Positions 7,754 through 16,331 of a stretch of 64,000 nucleotides of DNA are shown here, one piece after another. Numbering within the stretch: the first letter of the stretch is position 1; every line of letters starts with the position of its first letter. The stretch is from an uncultured Oleispira sp. (GTDB taxonomy: Bacteria > Pseudomonadota > Gammaproteobacteria > Pseudomonadales > Oceanobacteraceae): assembly GCA_913019965.1 (NCBI GenBank), contig CAJVZR010000014.1, forward strand, positions 1 through 64,000. Reading direction: 5' to 3'. The translations under genes were made by a program, and so were the position numbers. A model generated the notes under the pieces. That model was not told the origin of the DNA. It ran no database searches and saw only the letters and a list, made by a program, of their open reading frames with translations.

Positions 7754-8659
7754 TTAAAGATTTGAAGCATGAAATGGGCAGCCCCCAGTCGAATTTTTAA
7801 CCATTCTTTTCGGCCCTAATACACTGTTTTGATAGCCTGTAGGATAGCTCTTATAATGCTGGCCTAAATAGCTGGTTTCAAAACTCTGTTTTTGCCAAGG
7901 GTTGATAACTTGTTGAGTTAGCTTTCTTACACGCATAAAACCTTTAATTATTTTTTGCACAAACTTTGATGGCGCTACCTGCCCTGTTGCTAACAATAAT
8001 TCAGGATCATTAATTAACGTTAAAATAACGGGGCGGACCAAAGGCTTAATAAAAAATGGAAACATCTCTTTCATGCCGTTAATTAAACCGTCGGTGACTA
8101 TTTTATTATCGGGATGGTACGTCAGATGCTGAAGGCGATAGCTTTCGTACCAAGATACAAATTCATCTCGACTTTCAGGGATATCCTTTATTTTCATAGC
8201 TTGACCGAGAGATTTAAACGCTAGGTAACCCGCGTATTTCTCTCTATCAGTTAATGGGCGATAACCAAAGGCTTCCATCCAACGCGCGGGCTCAACTATA
8301 AATAAAGCCAAGGTATATAGATAATCATCATTACTGATTTCATAGTGACTGTGGATCCAGTTTAAGTGTTTCACCATATGCTGCCCGCGAGAACTCTGCA
8401 CGGAATCCGTCATACATTCCGTCAGTATCGCTCGGGTATCATCCAATCGCTTTAATCCATCTTGCTGATATTGTTTTGTTCGCTGTAACAGCTTACTGAT
8501 GCTTGGAATGCCGAACGTTTGTATTTGTGCTAATTCTCCTGAGATTAAATAATCTAAAGGCGCATCATGATTGGCTAGGTATTTCACCATCTGTTGATAA
8601 TGCTCTTCAACGCGCAAGTGGCTTAGCTTCTCTAGCTCTGTATTATTTCTTAAACACAT
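7754..8659 (-). CDS. MpaB/latex-clearing-protein-like oxygenase (DUF2236)
   Basis: A 301-residue protein matching the DUF2236 family, which includes fungal MpaB and the heme-dependent rubber oxygenase Lcp. Visible family features are the helix LNWIHSHYEISNDDYLYTLA, VEPARWMEAFGYRPLTDREK and a C-terminal helical bundle. No signal peptide is seen, so it is cytoplasmic or membrane-associated. It is divergent from a TetR regulator 145 bases away, which probably represses it. The substrate is unknown; oxidative cleavage of an isoprenoid or lipid chain is suggested only by family. The C-terminal tail ends in GGCPFHASNL. Confidence 0.78.
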   Translation of the reverse strand: MCLRNNTELEKLSHLRVEEHYQQMVKYLANHDAPLDYLISGELAQIQTFGIPSISKLLQRTKQYQQDGLKRLDDTRAILTECMTDSVQSSRGQHMVKHLNWIHSHYEISNDDYLYTLALFIVEPARWMEAFGYRPLTDREKYAGYLAFKSLGQAMKIKDIPESRDEFVSWYESYRLQHLTYHPDNKIVTDGLINGMKEMFPFFIKPLVRPVILTLINDPELLLATGQVAPSKFVQKIIKGFMRVRKLTQQVINPWQKQSFETSYLGQHYKSYPTGYQNSVLGPKRMVKNSTGGCPFHASNL

Positions 8660-8804
8660 AACGACTACCTCAATTTAGCTGTAACGAAATTCTTTAATTA
8701 TTAGTTTGTTAAATTTCGTGTAATTGAGTTGATTTAAATCCATCAGAGCAGTAGCCTCAAATGACAATATGTACAGATGTCTACTAATTTACAGAATCGA
8801 AAAT

Positions 8805-9398
8805 ATGTCGTCAAAAAATGAAGATCCTAGGGTCATTCGGACTAAATCTTTAATCATTCAAGCTCTGGTTAAGCTGACGGAAGAGACTCCCTATAAAAAA
8901 ATTAAGATTCAAGACATTACTCAAAGCGCTGAATTAGCGCGTCAGACGTTCTATTTACACTATAAGTCGAAAGATGCGGTTTTGGTCGACTATATCGATG
9001 GGGTATTTGATAGTTTCTACCACGAAATTGAAGGTCATATCATCGCTTCGCCGGAGCCCGGTGATATCATCGCTTGGCACTTATTTAATCAATGGCTTCA
9101 GCATGCTGAATTTGCCAAGCTCATCATTGCTGCCGATGTAGAACACTTAGTGATCAAGAGCTTTCGTAACTACATTACTCGAGTTATGGGTCTCTATATT
9201 CGAAACCATTCCATGCCGCTGAATGATCCAGAAGCGCTAGGATTTATGGTTGATTACCTCGCGGGGGCATCTTGGATGGTATTACAGCGCTGGGTAGCCA
9301 GTGACTTCAAATACCCCCTCGATAAGCTTGCGAGACTTTATTCTGAATTAAGCCGCCCCGGTTTATTAAGCGTCATCAATCGAGGCGGCATTATCTAG
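8805..9398 (+). CDS. TetR family transcriptional regulator
   Basis: A repressor of about 197 residues. The N-terminal HTH reads VIRTKSLIIQALVKL, then YKKIKIQDITQSAELARQTFYLHYKSKDAV, the standard TetR_N pattern. The rest is helical ligand-binding domain. The frame can extend to an ATG at 8769, but the ATG at 8805 (MSSKNED) gives a normal TetR N-terminus; neither has a strong ribosome site. It lies between the divergent MpaB-like oxygenase gene and the downstream AlmA-like monooxygenase gene, and may regulate either or both. Confidence 0.86.
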   Translation: MSSKNEDPRVIRTKSLIIQALVKLTEETPYKKIKIQDITQSAELARQTFYLHYKSKDAVLVDYIDGVFDSFYHEIEGHIIASPEPGDIIAWHLFNQWLQHAEFAKLIIAADVEHLVIKSFRNYITRVMGLYIRNHSMPLNDPEALGFMVDYLAGASWMVLQRWVASDFKYPLDKLARLYSELSRPGLLSVINRGGII

Positions 9399-9519
9399 GG
9401 ATAGATAAGCCTGCTATCCTGCCAAAACCTTCATTCTTTGACGGTTATTCACCTTTAAAAACTAAGGTTTATCAGTCAAGCTAACCGTTAATAACATAAT
9501 AAAAAAGCGACGCTTTCTC

Positions 9520-11085
9520 ATGGCAAACGATACCCATAAACACGAGTATTTTGACGTATTAATCATAGGCGCAGGCCTATCAGGTATTGGTGCGGCCGTT
9601 CATTTACAAAAAGACAGCCCCAATAAGACTTATGCCATTTTAGAGGGCCGTGATGCCATTGGTGGAACTTGGGATCTTTTCCGTTATCCAGGTGTACGCT
9701 CTGATTCCGATATGTATACTCTGGGTTATAACTTCAAACCATGGACTAGCCCTAAAGGCATTGCTGATGGTAAAGATATTCGCGAATACATCTGCGAAGC
9801 CGCTAAAGAACACGATATAGAAAAGAATATTCGCTTTGGTCACAAAGTTTTAACCTCATCTTGGTCCAGTGAAACTGCACGCTGGACGATTGAAATTCAG
9901 CTCACCGCAACGGGTGAAATTCGCTATTACGAATGTAATTTCGTCCTCTGCTGTACCGGTTATTACAACTATGACCAAGGTTATGAACCTAAGTTTAAAG
10001 GCAGTGAAAACTTTAACGGCGATATTATTCATCCGCAAAAATGGGATGAAAATTATGATTATGCTGGTAAAAAAGTCGTGGTGATTGGCAGCGGCGCAAC
10101 CGCGGTTACCTTGGTGCCTGCGATGACGGATAAAGCGGAACACGTCACTATGCTGCAACGCTCACCAAGCTATGTGATGGCCTTACCTCAGGATGATCCC
10201 ATGGTTAATGGCCTGCGAAAATTCCTACCCGAGACTTGGGTCTATCGCATTACACGCACGCGAAATATCGCTTTTGCGTCAATGATGTATAACTATTGCA
10301 AAAGCTTTCCCAACTCTGCCCGCCGACTCATTCAAAAGTTGGTAAAAAAACAAGTAGGGGAAGGCTTCGACATGAAGCACTTCACTCCCAAATATAACCC
10401 TTGGGATGAACGCTTATGCGCCGTACCCGATGGTGATATGTTTAAAGTATTACGCGAAGGAAAAGCCTCAGTTGTGACCGACCACATCGATCACTTCACC
10501 GAGGATGGTATTAAGCTTAAGTCTGGGGAAACTTTAAATGCCGATATCATCATTACCGCCACAGGCTTAGACGTTCAGCTATTCGGTAAAATGAAATTAA
10601 TTGTCGATGGCCAACCTTTTGATGCCCACGATAAAATGGTTTATCGCGGGGTTTTATTAGAAGACCTACCTAACGCAGGCATGGTATTCGGCTATACCAA
10701 TGCTTCTTGGACATTAAAAGCCGATTTAATTACGGAATGGATGTGCCGTCTGTTAAATCATATGGATGCAACCGGTAACAAAATTGTAATGCCCCATAAC
10801 TTTGATAAATCTGTAGAGCATCGTCCCTTTGTTGATATGCAATCGGGTTACGTACAACGTGCAATGGAGCGAGCGCCTCAACAGGGCTCTAAACTACCTT
10901 GGAAACTATATCAAAACTATGCCCTTGATTTAGCAACCTTGCGTTTTGGTAAAGTGAATGATGAGACTTTAGTTTTCTCTAACCCCATAAGTAATCGACC
11001 ACGAATGAAAGTACAAGAGCTCAAATTTAAAGAACAACCGATAGAGGCTAAAGAGAAAAATTATAAAGAATCTGATTTGGCCTAA
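9520..11085 (+). CDS. almA: AlmA/EtaA-type flavin-containing monooxygenase
   Basis: A 521-residue FAD- and NADPH-dependent monooxygenase of the class B (Baeyer-Villiger/AlmA) group. The FAD Rossmann motif is GAGLSG (residues 17-22), followed by GGTWDLFRYPG. The class fingerprint FxGxxxHxxxW(D) appears as FNGDIIHPQKWD, and the NADPH motif GSGATA follows. The pattern, including NMKHFTPKYNPWD-like and RLCAVPDGDMFK segments, is close to what I recall of Acinetobacter AlmA, which acts on very long-chain alkanes; EtaA-type ketone oxidation is the alternative. The spacer before the gene has ACGGTTA (9441-9447) facing TAACCGT (9482-9488), a possible operator. A hairpin terminator follows directly. 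The TetR gene lies just upstream. Confidence 0.85.
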   Translation: MANDTHKHEYFDVLIIGAGLSGIGAAVHLQKDSPNKTYAILEGRDAIGGTWDLFRYPGVRSDSDMYTLGYNFKPWTSPKGIADGKDIREYICEAAKEHDIEKNIRFGHKVLTSSWSSETARWTIEIQLTATGEIRYYECNFVLCCTGYYNYDQGYEPKFKGSENFNGDIIHPQKWDENYDYAGKKVVVIGSGATAVTLVPAMTDKAEHVTMLQRSPSYVMALPQDDPMVNGLRKFLPETWVYRITRTRNIAFASMMYNYCKSFPNSARRLIQKLVKKQVGEGFDMKHFTPKYNPWDERLCAVPDGDMFKVLREGKASVVTDHIDHFTEDGIKLKSGETLNADIIITATGLDVQLFGKMKLIVDGQPFDAHDKMVYRGVLLEDLPNAGMVFGYTNASWTLKADLITEWMCRLLNHMDATGNKIVMPHNFDKSVEHRPFVDMQSGYVQRAMERAPQQGSKLPWKLYQNYALDLATLRFGKVNDETLVFSNPISNRPRMKVQELKFKEQPIEAKEKNYKESDLA

Positions 11086-11095
11086 TCAAAGAATT

Positions 11096-11121
11096 AGGAG
11101 CTGAGCATCTGCCCAGCTCCT
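11096..11121. terminator. Hairpin terminator between almA-like gene and convergent gene
   Basis: AGGAGCTG (11096-11103) pairs with CAGCTCCT (11114-11121), a perfect 8-bp stem with a 10-base loop followed by TTTAG. It lies between the stop codons of two convergent genes and can serve both. Confidence 0.7.
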
Positions 11122-11125
11122 TTAG

Positions 11126-11476
11126 TCATTTAATATCCATAACACTTCTTATTTTTTTATCACTGTCACACCAGGTGAAAAATACATTACCACGCCCGAA
11201 TGCCAATTTTATTGCTTCGTCAGTCATACCAGGCCCTTTAACCCATTCTATTTTTGCATTACCAAACTTCTCCGCAATTTTTTGGGTATCTGCCATTTCA
11301 TCGGCATCAAAGTCATGATCCCAGTTTCCTTGCATATCACCGTGATAACCAGCAATAACCATAAGTTGTGGTACTGAAGCGATTATTGCCTGATCTTTCA
11401 TGATTTCTGCGCCAAACTCTTTCACCGTACTTTGGCCATCATGGGTAAAAATATTATTAACATATGCTTTAATCAT
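11126..11476 (-). CDS. Small protein of unknown function (cluster gene)
   Basis: A 116-residue cytoplasmic-looking protein that I do not recognise. It has no signal peptide or membrane segment. An alpha/beta pattern is suggested: the strand ASVPQLMVIAGY, then HGDMQGNWDHDFDADEM, rich in His and Asp, and the strand NVFFTWCDSDKKIRSVMD. The ribosome site AGAGGGTAAC precedes the ATG. It lies 12 bases after the 88-residue gene on the same strand, so the two are one unit. The pair is divergent from the FHA regulator gene, which places it with the FHA-kinase cluster. Confidence 0.65.
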   Translation of the reverse strand: MIKAYVNNIFTHDGQSTVKEFGAEIMKDQAIIASVPQLMVIAGYHGDMQGNWDHDFDADEMADTQKIAEKFGNAKIEWVKGPGMTDEAIKLAFGRGNVFFTWCDSDKKIRSVMDIK

Positions 11477-11488
11477 ACAAGTTACCCT

Positions 11489-11755
11489 CTATTTATTTCT
11501 TGAAATTCTGAATTGAGCAGGATACTTATACTTAGTAGTTCGAGTATTGACCGCTTGGGCAGGTGCAAGAACATCATGATCAAGAACCGTCGCACCAATT
11601 TCGGCATATTCCTGCTTGCCTTTTTGAATATCTTCCCAAGACTTTTCATCTAGCATCCCTACGGTGATAAATGCATCGTCTTTCTCAAACTGCTCTGTAT
11701 TGTATTCGAATTGACGTTTAGATGATTCCAAATAGATTTTTCCATTCTCAGGCAT
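11489..11755 (-). CDS. Small protein of unknown function (cluster gene)
   Basis: An 88-residue protein that I do not recognise. It has charged N- and C-terminal parts, no signal peptide and no membrane helix, and the C-terminus is basic (TTKYKYPAQFRISRNK). The ATG at 11755 has a good GAGGAAG ribosome site. It is the first gene of a two-gene unit with the 116-residue protein and is divergent from the FHA-winged-helix gene across a 327-base spacer containing nested palindromes. Co-regulation by that FHA protein is inference. Confidence 0.62.
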   Translation of the reverse strand: MPENGKIYLESSKRQFEYNTEQFEKDDAFITVGMLDEKSWEDIQKGKQEYAEIGATVLDHDVLAPAQAVNTRTTKYKYPAQFRISRNK

Positions 11756-11850
11756 AGCTTCCTCGTCCTCTTTTAATTTGATAATACTAAAGTTAAGTTA
11801 ATCTGGAGTAGATTCCAGAATCCAAATCAATTTAGAGCTTGAGGAATAGA

Positions 11851-11876
11851 ATGTGTATTACACATGATTACATGTG
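11851..11876. promoter_or_regulatory. Nested palindromes in the 327-base divergent spacer
   Basis: The spacer 11756-12082 holds no gene. ATGTGTA-T-TACACAT (11851-11865) is a perfect 15-base dyad. It overlaps CACATG-ATTA-CATGTG (11861-11876), a second perfect dyad. The half-site CACAT/ATGTG thus occurs repeatedly at close spacing, as in a cooperative operator. The position between the small-gene pair and the FHA regulator gene suggests control of both. Confidence 0.55.
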
Positions 11877-12082
11877 CATACTAAGTTAATAGTTATTTCA
11901 TTCTTATTTTCTAGAAGTATAGATTGTCTTAAGTAACTGAGCCAAATAACCAACTTACCTACCAATATATTTAACAACTCGATTACTTTCTGTTATCGTC
12001 AAAAGCTCGAATTCATGGACGATTCAGATCATAAAGGACTATATAATAAAATTAATTTAGACTCGCTCAAAAGGACAGAGCC

Positions 12083-13045
12083 ATGGCATATCTGCGTAAC
12101 TTACAAACTAACGACAAACTGCACTTACTTACGCATCATACCTTTGGTCGCCGTAATGATGGCGTCGATACCTTTATCGATCAAGCCGAAGTTTCAAAGA
12201 TTCATGCGGTGATCGAATGGAATGGTCAAGCTTGGGAAATTCGTGATCTAGGCCGTAACGGTACCTGGATAGACCAACAAAAATTACCTTCAGCTAAAAA
12301 TACAGCCCTAAGAACAGGACAGACGATTAGCTTTGCCAGCCAAACAAAAAATAGCTGGAAAGTTGAAAACCTAGATGCCCCCGCCAATCTTTTATTAGGA
12401 TTAAATGATAGCTCGATAACCGAAAAGCTTAGTCACTATCATCTACTGCCAAATTCAACCAGCCCTCTGGCAGCTCTATTTCATTGTGGAACACGTGGAC
12501 TGTGGATACTGGAAAGTCACACCGATAACAATATTAATAGCTGCAGTAACGAAACGATCGTTAATCATAATGACTGCATATCAATAGGTGATCACAAGTG
12601 GCAATTATTCTTAAATACTGAACAGCAACAAACACTTAATATTACTGACAATCCAAGCAGCATAGATCAGGTTGCATTTCATTTTGATGTCAGCCTTGAT
12701 GAAGAGCATACGCAACTTAAGCTTGATCATCAGTATGAGACGATAGACCTCGGCGAGCGCAGTCATCACTACCTGCTCTTACATTTAGCCAGATTAAAAG
12801 CAGAGCATGCTAATCAAGGGGTGGATAATAAAAGCCAAGGTTGGATTAATAATGAGCAATTAGCTAAAGAACTAGGAATTGATGTTTCCCATATCAACAT
12901 TCAGATTTTTCGGGCACGAAAACAAATAGCCGATGAATTTCCTGGTGCTACCGACTTACTACAACGTCGCCGTGGCGAAGTCCGCTTCAACTGTTCACAA
13001 GCCAGTATCTCGAAGGGCGATCGAATAGAAAGCCTATGCTATTGA
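12083..13045 (+). CDS. FHA domain protein with C-terminal winged-helix DNA-binding domain
   Basis: A 320-residue protein. Residues ~5-95 form a forkhead-associated domain with the conserved phosphothreonine-binding positions G22-R23, S38, H41 and N59-G60-T61 visible (GRR, SKIH, GRNGTW). A middle part is divergent. Residues ~225-300 resemble a small winged helix (LLLHLARLKAEH, GWINNEQLAKELGID, INIQIFRARKQIADE, ERR-type wing LLQRRRGEV). The combination suggests a transcription factor that is switched by phosphopeptide binding. AAAGGA precedes the ATG. The Ser/Thr kinase gene starts 10 bases downstream, so kinase and reader are co-transcribed and probably act on each other. Confidence 0.85.
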   Translation: MAYLRNLQTNDKLHLLTHHTFGRRNDGVDTFIDQAEVSKIHAVIEWNGQAWEIRDLGRNGTWIDQQKLPSAKNTALRTGQTISFASQTKNSWKVENLDAPANLLLGLNDSSITEKLSHYHLLPNSTSPLAALFHCGTRGLWILESHTDNNINSCSNETIVNHNDCISIGDHKWQLFLNTEQQQTLNITDNPSSIDQVAFHFDVSLDEEHTQLKLDHQYETIDLGERSHHYLLLHLARLKAEHANQGVDNKSQGWINNEQLAKELGIDVSHINIQIFRARKQIADEFPGATDLLQRRRGEVRFNCSQASISKGDRIESLCY

Positions 13046-13055
13046 GATTAATTTC

Positions 13056-15782
13056 ATGCTCGAGCAAATGAACAGGCAAATAGATCATTATCAAATTCTC
13101 AACGTTCTTGGACAAGGAGGAATGGGCATTGTCTATCTCGCCCAAGACACCCGACTAAAAAGAAAGGTTGCCATCAAGCGCCTAAAAACAGATTTGGATG
13201 AAGGTGAAGAAAACTCTCAACGTAATAAGCGTCTACAATATGAAGCGACCTCGCTGGCACAACTAAACCACCCTAACATTGTACAAATTTATGACATAAT
13301 TCATGACGCAGACGAACTATCCCTCGTTATGGAATACATCGAAGGAGAAACACTTAATAAACATCTCAAAGAACACAAGGTATCCATTAAACAGCGCCTT
13401 TTTTGGTTACATCAAATTGCGCAAGGGCTCACTGCAGCTCATCGAAAAGGGTTAATCCACCGAGATTTAAAAGCCGATAATATTCTTATAAACCGTGACA
13501 ACATCGCCAAAATCACTGACTTTGGTATTGCCAAAAATACACAAAGTGATAATACCGACTTAACAGTTACCGGTAAGCTATTGGGTAGTTATAGTGCCCT
13601 ATCACCTGAACAAGCTTTGGGCCAACCCATTGATGAGCGCAGTGATCTATTCTCGCTTGGTATTTTAGCGTTCAAATTACTTTGCGGTTGCCACCCTTTT
13701 GGCGACTCGACTAACCAAAACATTGTCGTGCAAAACATTCTACATCGAGCGCCACTACCCGCTGAAAAGCTCAACTCTAGTTTGGATAAAAATTTAATTA
13801 CTCTACTAAAGCAGTTGCTAATGAAGCAACCTCAACTGCGCCCAACTAGCGCTCAACAGGTGGCTGAAGAACTGCAGAATATAATCGAATATTGCGATGA
13901 TGATTCAGAACCAAATTTCAGCGATACCATTGATATCGCAATACTCGAACCTGATATCGAATCAATATATCAATACTCTCGTACTGAAATTCAAAGTCAT
14001 GAGTTAACTACTAAACAAAGAGGGAAACTATTAAGTACTAGCTTAATGTTTATCGTTCTAATACTGTCATTTATGAGCTATTGGCAATTAAATAAAACTT
14101 CAGCGCCAACCAGCTTATACATTGCCGTACTACCACCACTGATAAACAAAAGCAAAGTAAACACTGAGCAGCAAGAACTTCTGGTAGATTCTTTTAGCCA
14201 TGCTTTACAGCAGCACGTAATTCATAGCGATGACCTTCATTTAGTTAGTAACCATCATGTGCAGTTTAAAAATCGAGACTACTCCCGAATAGCTAATGCC
14301 TTGTCGGCCGATGTACTGATAGAAACCGTTCTGACCTGTAATGAACAGCATTGTGAAGTAGAACTCAACCGCATTGAAACAGCTTCCTCTAATCAGCCTT
14401 CTGAAATCAGTCAGCAAAGGTGGGCGATCAAGTCACAACAAACTTGGCCTATGATCGTCGACAAGCAATACCTAAACACTGCATCCGATGTTCAGCATAG
14501 ATTAACGCGATTATTTCCAAACCACAGCTTCACTACAGAACTCAACCCGCTAAGTGAAAAAGAATATCAACAGTTCTTGCGATATCGCCATGCCATAATC
14601 AATCAAGGACAGGATAGCCCTGAGCTTTGGAGCTCACTGTTACCCCTAAAAAATCAATATGCTAGTTATTTACCCTACCTCCAACTAATGAGCTACTTGG
14701 GCGGCTTGCTTTTCGATGACAGTGGCGATGAAAGTTATTTACAAGCCTTATCTCAATTATTTTTAGTCGCCGAACAAAGGCTAGGCCCCAACCTAACGTT
14801 GACTATTGGGCGCTTAGAAATTGCACAACGTCAACAAGACTTCAAGCTAGCAACAGAACTACTAGAGGCTATATCTCAACAATCTGATGACACGGTATTA
14901 GCACTTAGTTATCGAGGATTACTGGCGAATTATCAGAATGATTACCAACAAGCCAATCGTTGGTACCAGCAGGCTTTAGCGCTTCGTCCTTCAACCTTAT
15001 TATGGTATCGCATTGCGAATAATCATTTTCATCAAGGGAATAATAGCGCGGCTCTAAACGCTTTGGACTCATTGTTGAAAATGGATAAACACGATGTAAA
15101 TGCAAAAATGTTAATGGCTCTGGTTTATTTACTAGATGGCAAATTCAATGAAGCTATTACCCTTTACCACGAACTTATCGATATTAGTCCTAAGTCACAA
15201 TTTTATAGTAATATGGGCCTAGCTTATGAACTACTTGGTAACTATAACAAAGCTGAAGAGTATTTTATAAAAGCGGTAGCAATCAGCCCTAGCAATACTA
15301 TATGGCGTTTAAACCTAGCGGGTAGCCTTCAATTACAAGGAAAAATCACACAAGCTGCAATGCATTATCAGCAAGTGATTGAAAAATCAAATAATAGTGA
15401 CAATGATTGGGTTGTGCAACGCAATCTTTCTGAAGCACATGTTCAGCTTGGCAATATCGACATGGCTCTGCAAACTCTGCACCGAAGTCTACGGCTTGCA
15501 GGCGATAATGCCGAAGTATTATTTAATGCAGCTCTTGTTTATAGTTTAGCAAAACAGTGGCCCGTAGCATTAAGTTATATAGAGCAAAGCTTATCACAAA
15601 ATCTTAGCCCTATTTGGTACCAACTTGCATGGTTCGACGACCTGTGTCGTAGTAATCCTGATGCATTTAATCAATTGCTTTTAAATGCCTTTTCACAGCA
15701 AGATACAGATGAAAAGAAAACCTCTTTACGCTGCACGCCACTCGCAGAAAGTAATGGTTTAGTGAAAGCCGCAATAAAATGA
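13056..15782 (+). CDS. Transmembrane Ser/Thr protein kinase with C-terminal TPR domain
   Basis: A 908-residue Hanks-type kinase. The kinase domain covers about residues 12-275: glycine loop GQGGMG (19-24), VAIK Lys41, catalytic HRDLK (135-139, Asp137), DFG (155-157) and SPEQALG in the activation segment. All catalytic residues are present. A linker is followed by one membrane helix near residues 328-345 (LSTSLMFIVLILSF). The outside part starts with a domain carrying a Cys pair (TCNEQHCEVE), then at least six TPR-like units up to the C-terminus. Topology is therefore a cytoplasmic kinase with a periplasmic TPR sensor. It is co-transcribed with the FHA regulator and heads towards the minus-strand cluster beginning at 15832. 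Confidence 0.92.
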   Translation: MLEQMNRQIDHYQILNVLGQGGMGIVYLAQDTRLKRKVAIKRLKTDLDEGEENSQRNKRLQYEATSLAQLNHPNIVQIYDIIHDADELSLVMEYIEGETLNKHLKEHKVSIKQRLFWLHQIAQGLTAAHRKGLIHRDLKADNILINRDNIAKITDFGIAKNTQSDNTDLTVTGKLLGSYSALSPEQALGQPIDERSDLFSLGILAFKLLCGCHPFGDSTNQNIVVQNILHRAPLPAEKLNSSLDKNLITLLKQLLMKQPQLRPTSAQQVAEELQNIIEYCDDDSEPNFSDTIDIAILEPDIESIYQYSRTEIQSHELTTKQRGKLLSTSLMFIVLILSFMSYWQLNKTSAPTSLYIAVLPPLINKSKVNTEQQELLVDSFSHALQQHVIHSDDLHLVSNHHVQFKNRDYSRIANALSADVLIETVLTCNEQHCEVELNRIETASSNQPSEISQQRWAIKSQQTWPMIVDKQYLNTASDVQHRLTRLFPNHSFTTELNPLSEKEYQQFLRYRHAIINQGQDSPELWSSLLPLKNQYASYLPYLQLMSYLGGLLFDDSGDESYLQALSQLFLVAEQRLGPNLTLTIGRLEIAQRQQDFKLATELLEAISQQSDDTVLALSYRGLLANYQNDYQQANRWYQQALALRPSTLLWYRIANNHFHQGNNSAALNALDSLLKMDKHDVNAKMLMALVYLLDGKFNEAITLYHELIDISPKSQFYSNMGLAYELLGNYNKAEEYFIKAVAISPSNTIWRLNLAGSLQLQGKITQAAMHYQQVIEKSNNSDNDWVVQRNLSEAHVQLGNIDMALQTLHRSLRLAGDNAEVLFNAALVYSLAKQWPVALSYIEQSLSQNLSPIWYQLAWFDDLCRSNPDAFNQLLLNAFSQQDTDEKKTSLRCTPLAESNGLVKAAIK

Positions 15783-15801
15783 GTAATCCATAGAGTACTC
15801 A
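15780..15801. terminator. Weak hairpin after the kinase gene
   Basis: TGAGTA (15780-15785, overlapping the stop) pairs with TACTCA (15796-15801), followed by CTTTATTATCACTTTTTAG. It lies in the convergent spacer between the kinase and the 149-residue gene. The stem is short, so this is only a candidate. Confidence 0.35.
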
Positions 15802-15831
15802 CTTTATTATCACTTTTTAGATATCAGCTCT

Positions 15832-16281
15832 TTATGAACCGCGTCGTCCACCTAGGCCAGGATCAAAAGAAACTTGGCCATCTGGCCCTTCTAAGTTGAT
15901 AAAATACTCCCAGAATGAGCCTTGCTTAACATTATCAACAGTAATGGTCGCCTTTTGACCTTCTGTTGATGAAACAACGTCTGCTGCTGGCTTATTCCCC
16001 TCTACCGTTGTGAAGGGAAGCTTAGAAAACATCCAACCGGTAGTATTGAGTGAAAATTCAATCACTACTTTATCATTGCTATCCAATAGTTTACTAAAGT
16101 CGATTTGGATAGTATCGTTTGAACAAGAAGAGTTAGTACTAGCAATGACTAATGCCGGTTGAGAGGAATTCAATTGATCTTGCAAAACTAAATTATATTC
16201 CGCGCCATTAGCCGTAATCGATGCTAAATACTGAACAGTAAGCATGCCCTTTATTTTATCTTCTATTACATCTTGAGTCAT
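15832..16281 (-). CDS. Small acidic beta-rich protein of unknown function
   Basis: A 149-residue protein that I do not recognise. It alternates hydrophobic and polar residues as in a beta sandwich (ATITVDNVKQGSFWEYFINL, VVIEFSLNTTGWMF), has two Cys in one NSSCSNDT stretch, no signal peptide, and ends GLGGRRGS. AGGAAG precedes the ATG. It lies 50 bases after the TonB-dependent receptor gene on the same strand, so the two are likely co-transcribed. Lack of a signal peptide means it is cytoplasmic or exported by a non-Sec route. It could be a small structural or effector protein of the surrounding cluster. Confidence 0.62.
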   Translation of the reverse strand: MTQDVIEDKIKGMLTVQYLASITANGAEYNLVLQDQLNSSQPALVIASTNSSCSNDTIQIDFSKLLDSNDKVVIEFSLNTTGWMFSKLPFTTVEGNKPAADVVSSTEGQKATITVDNVKQGSFWEYFINLEGPDGQVSFDPGLGGRRGS

Positions 16282-16331
16282 AATACTTCCTATATTTGAT
16301 ATTATTATTGAAAAATTTTCCTGATTTTCTT

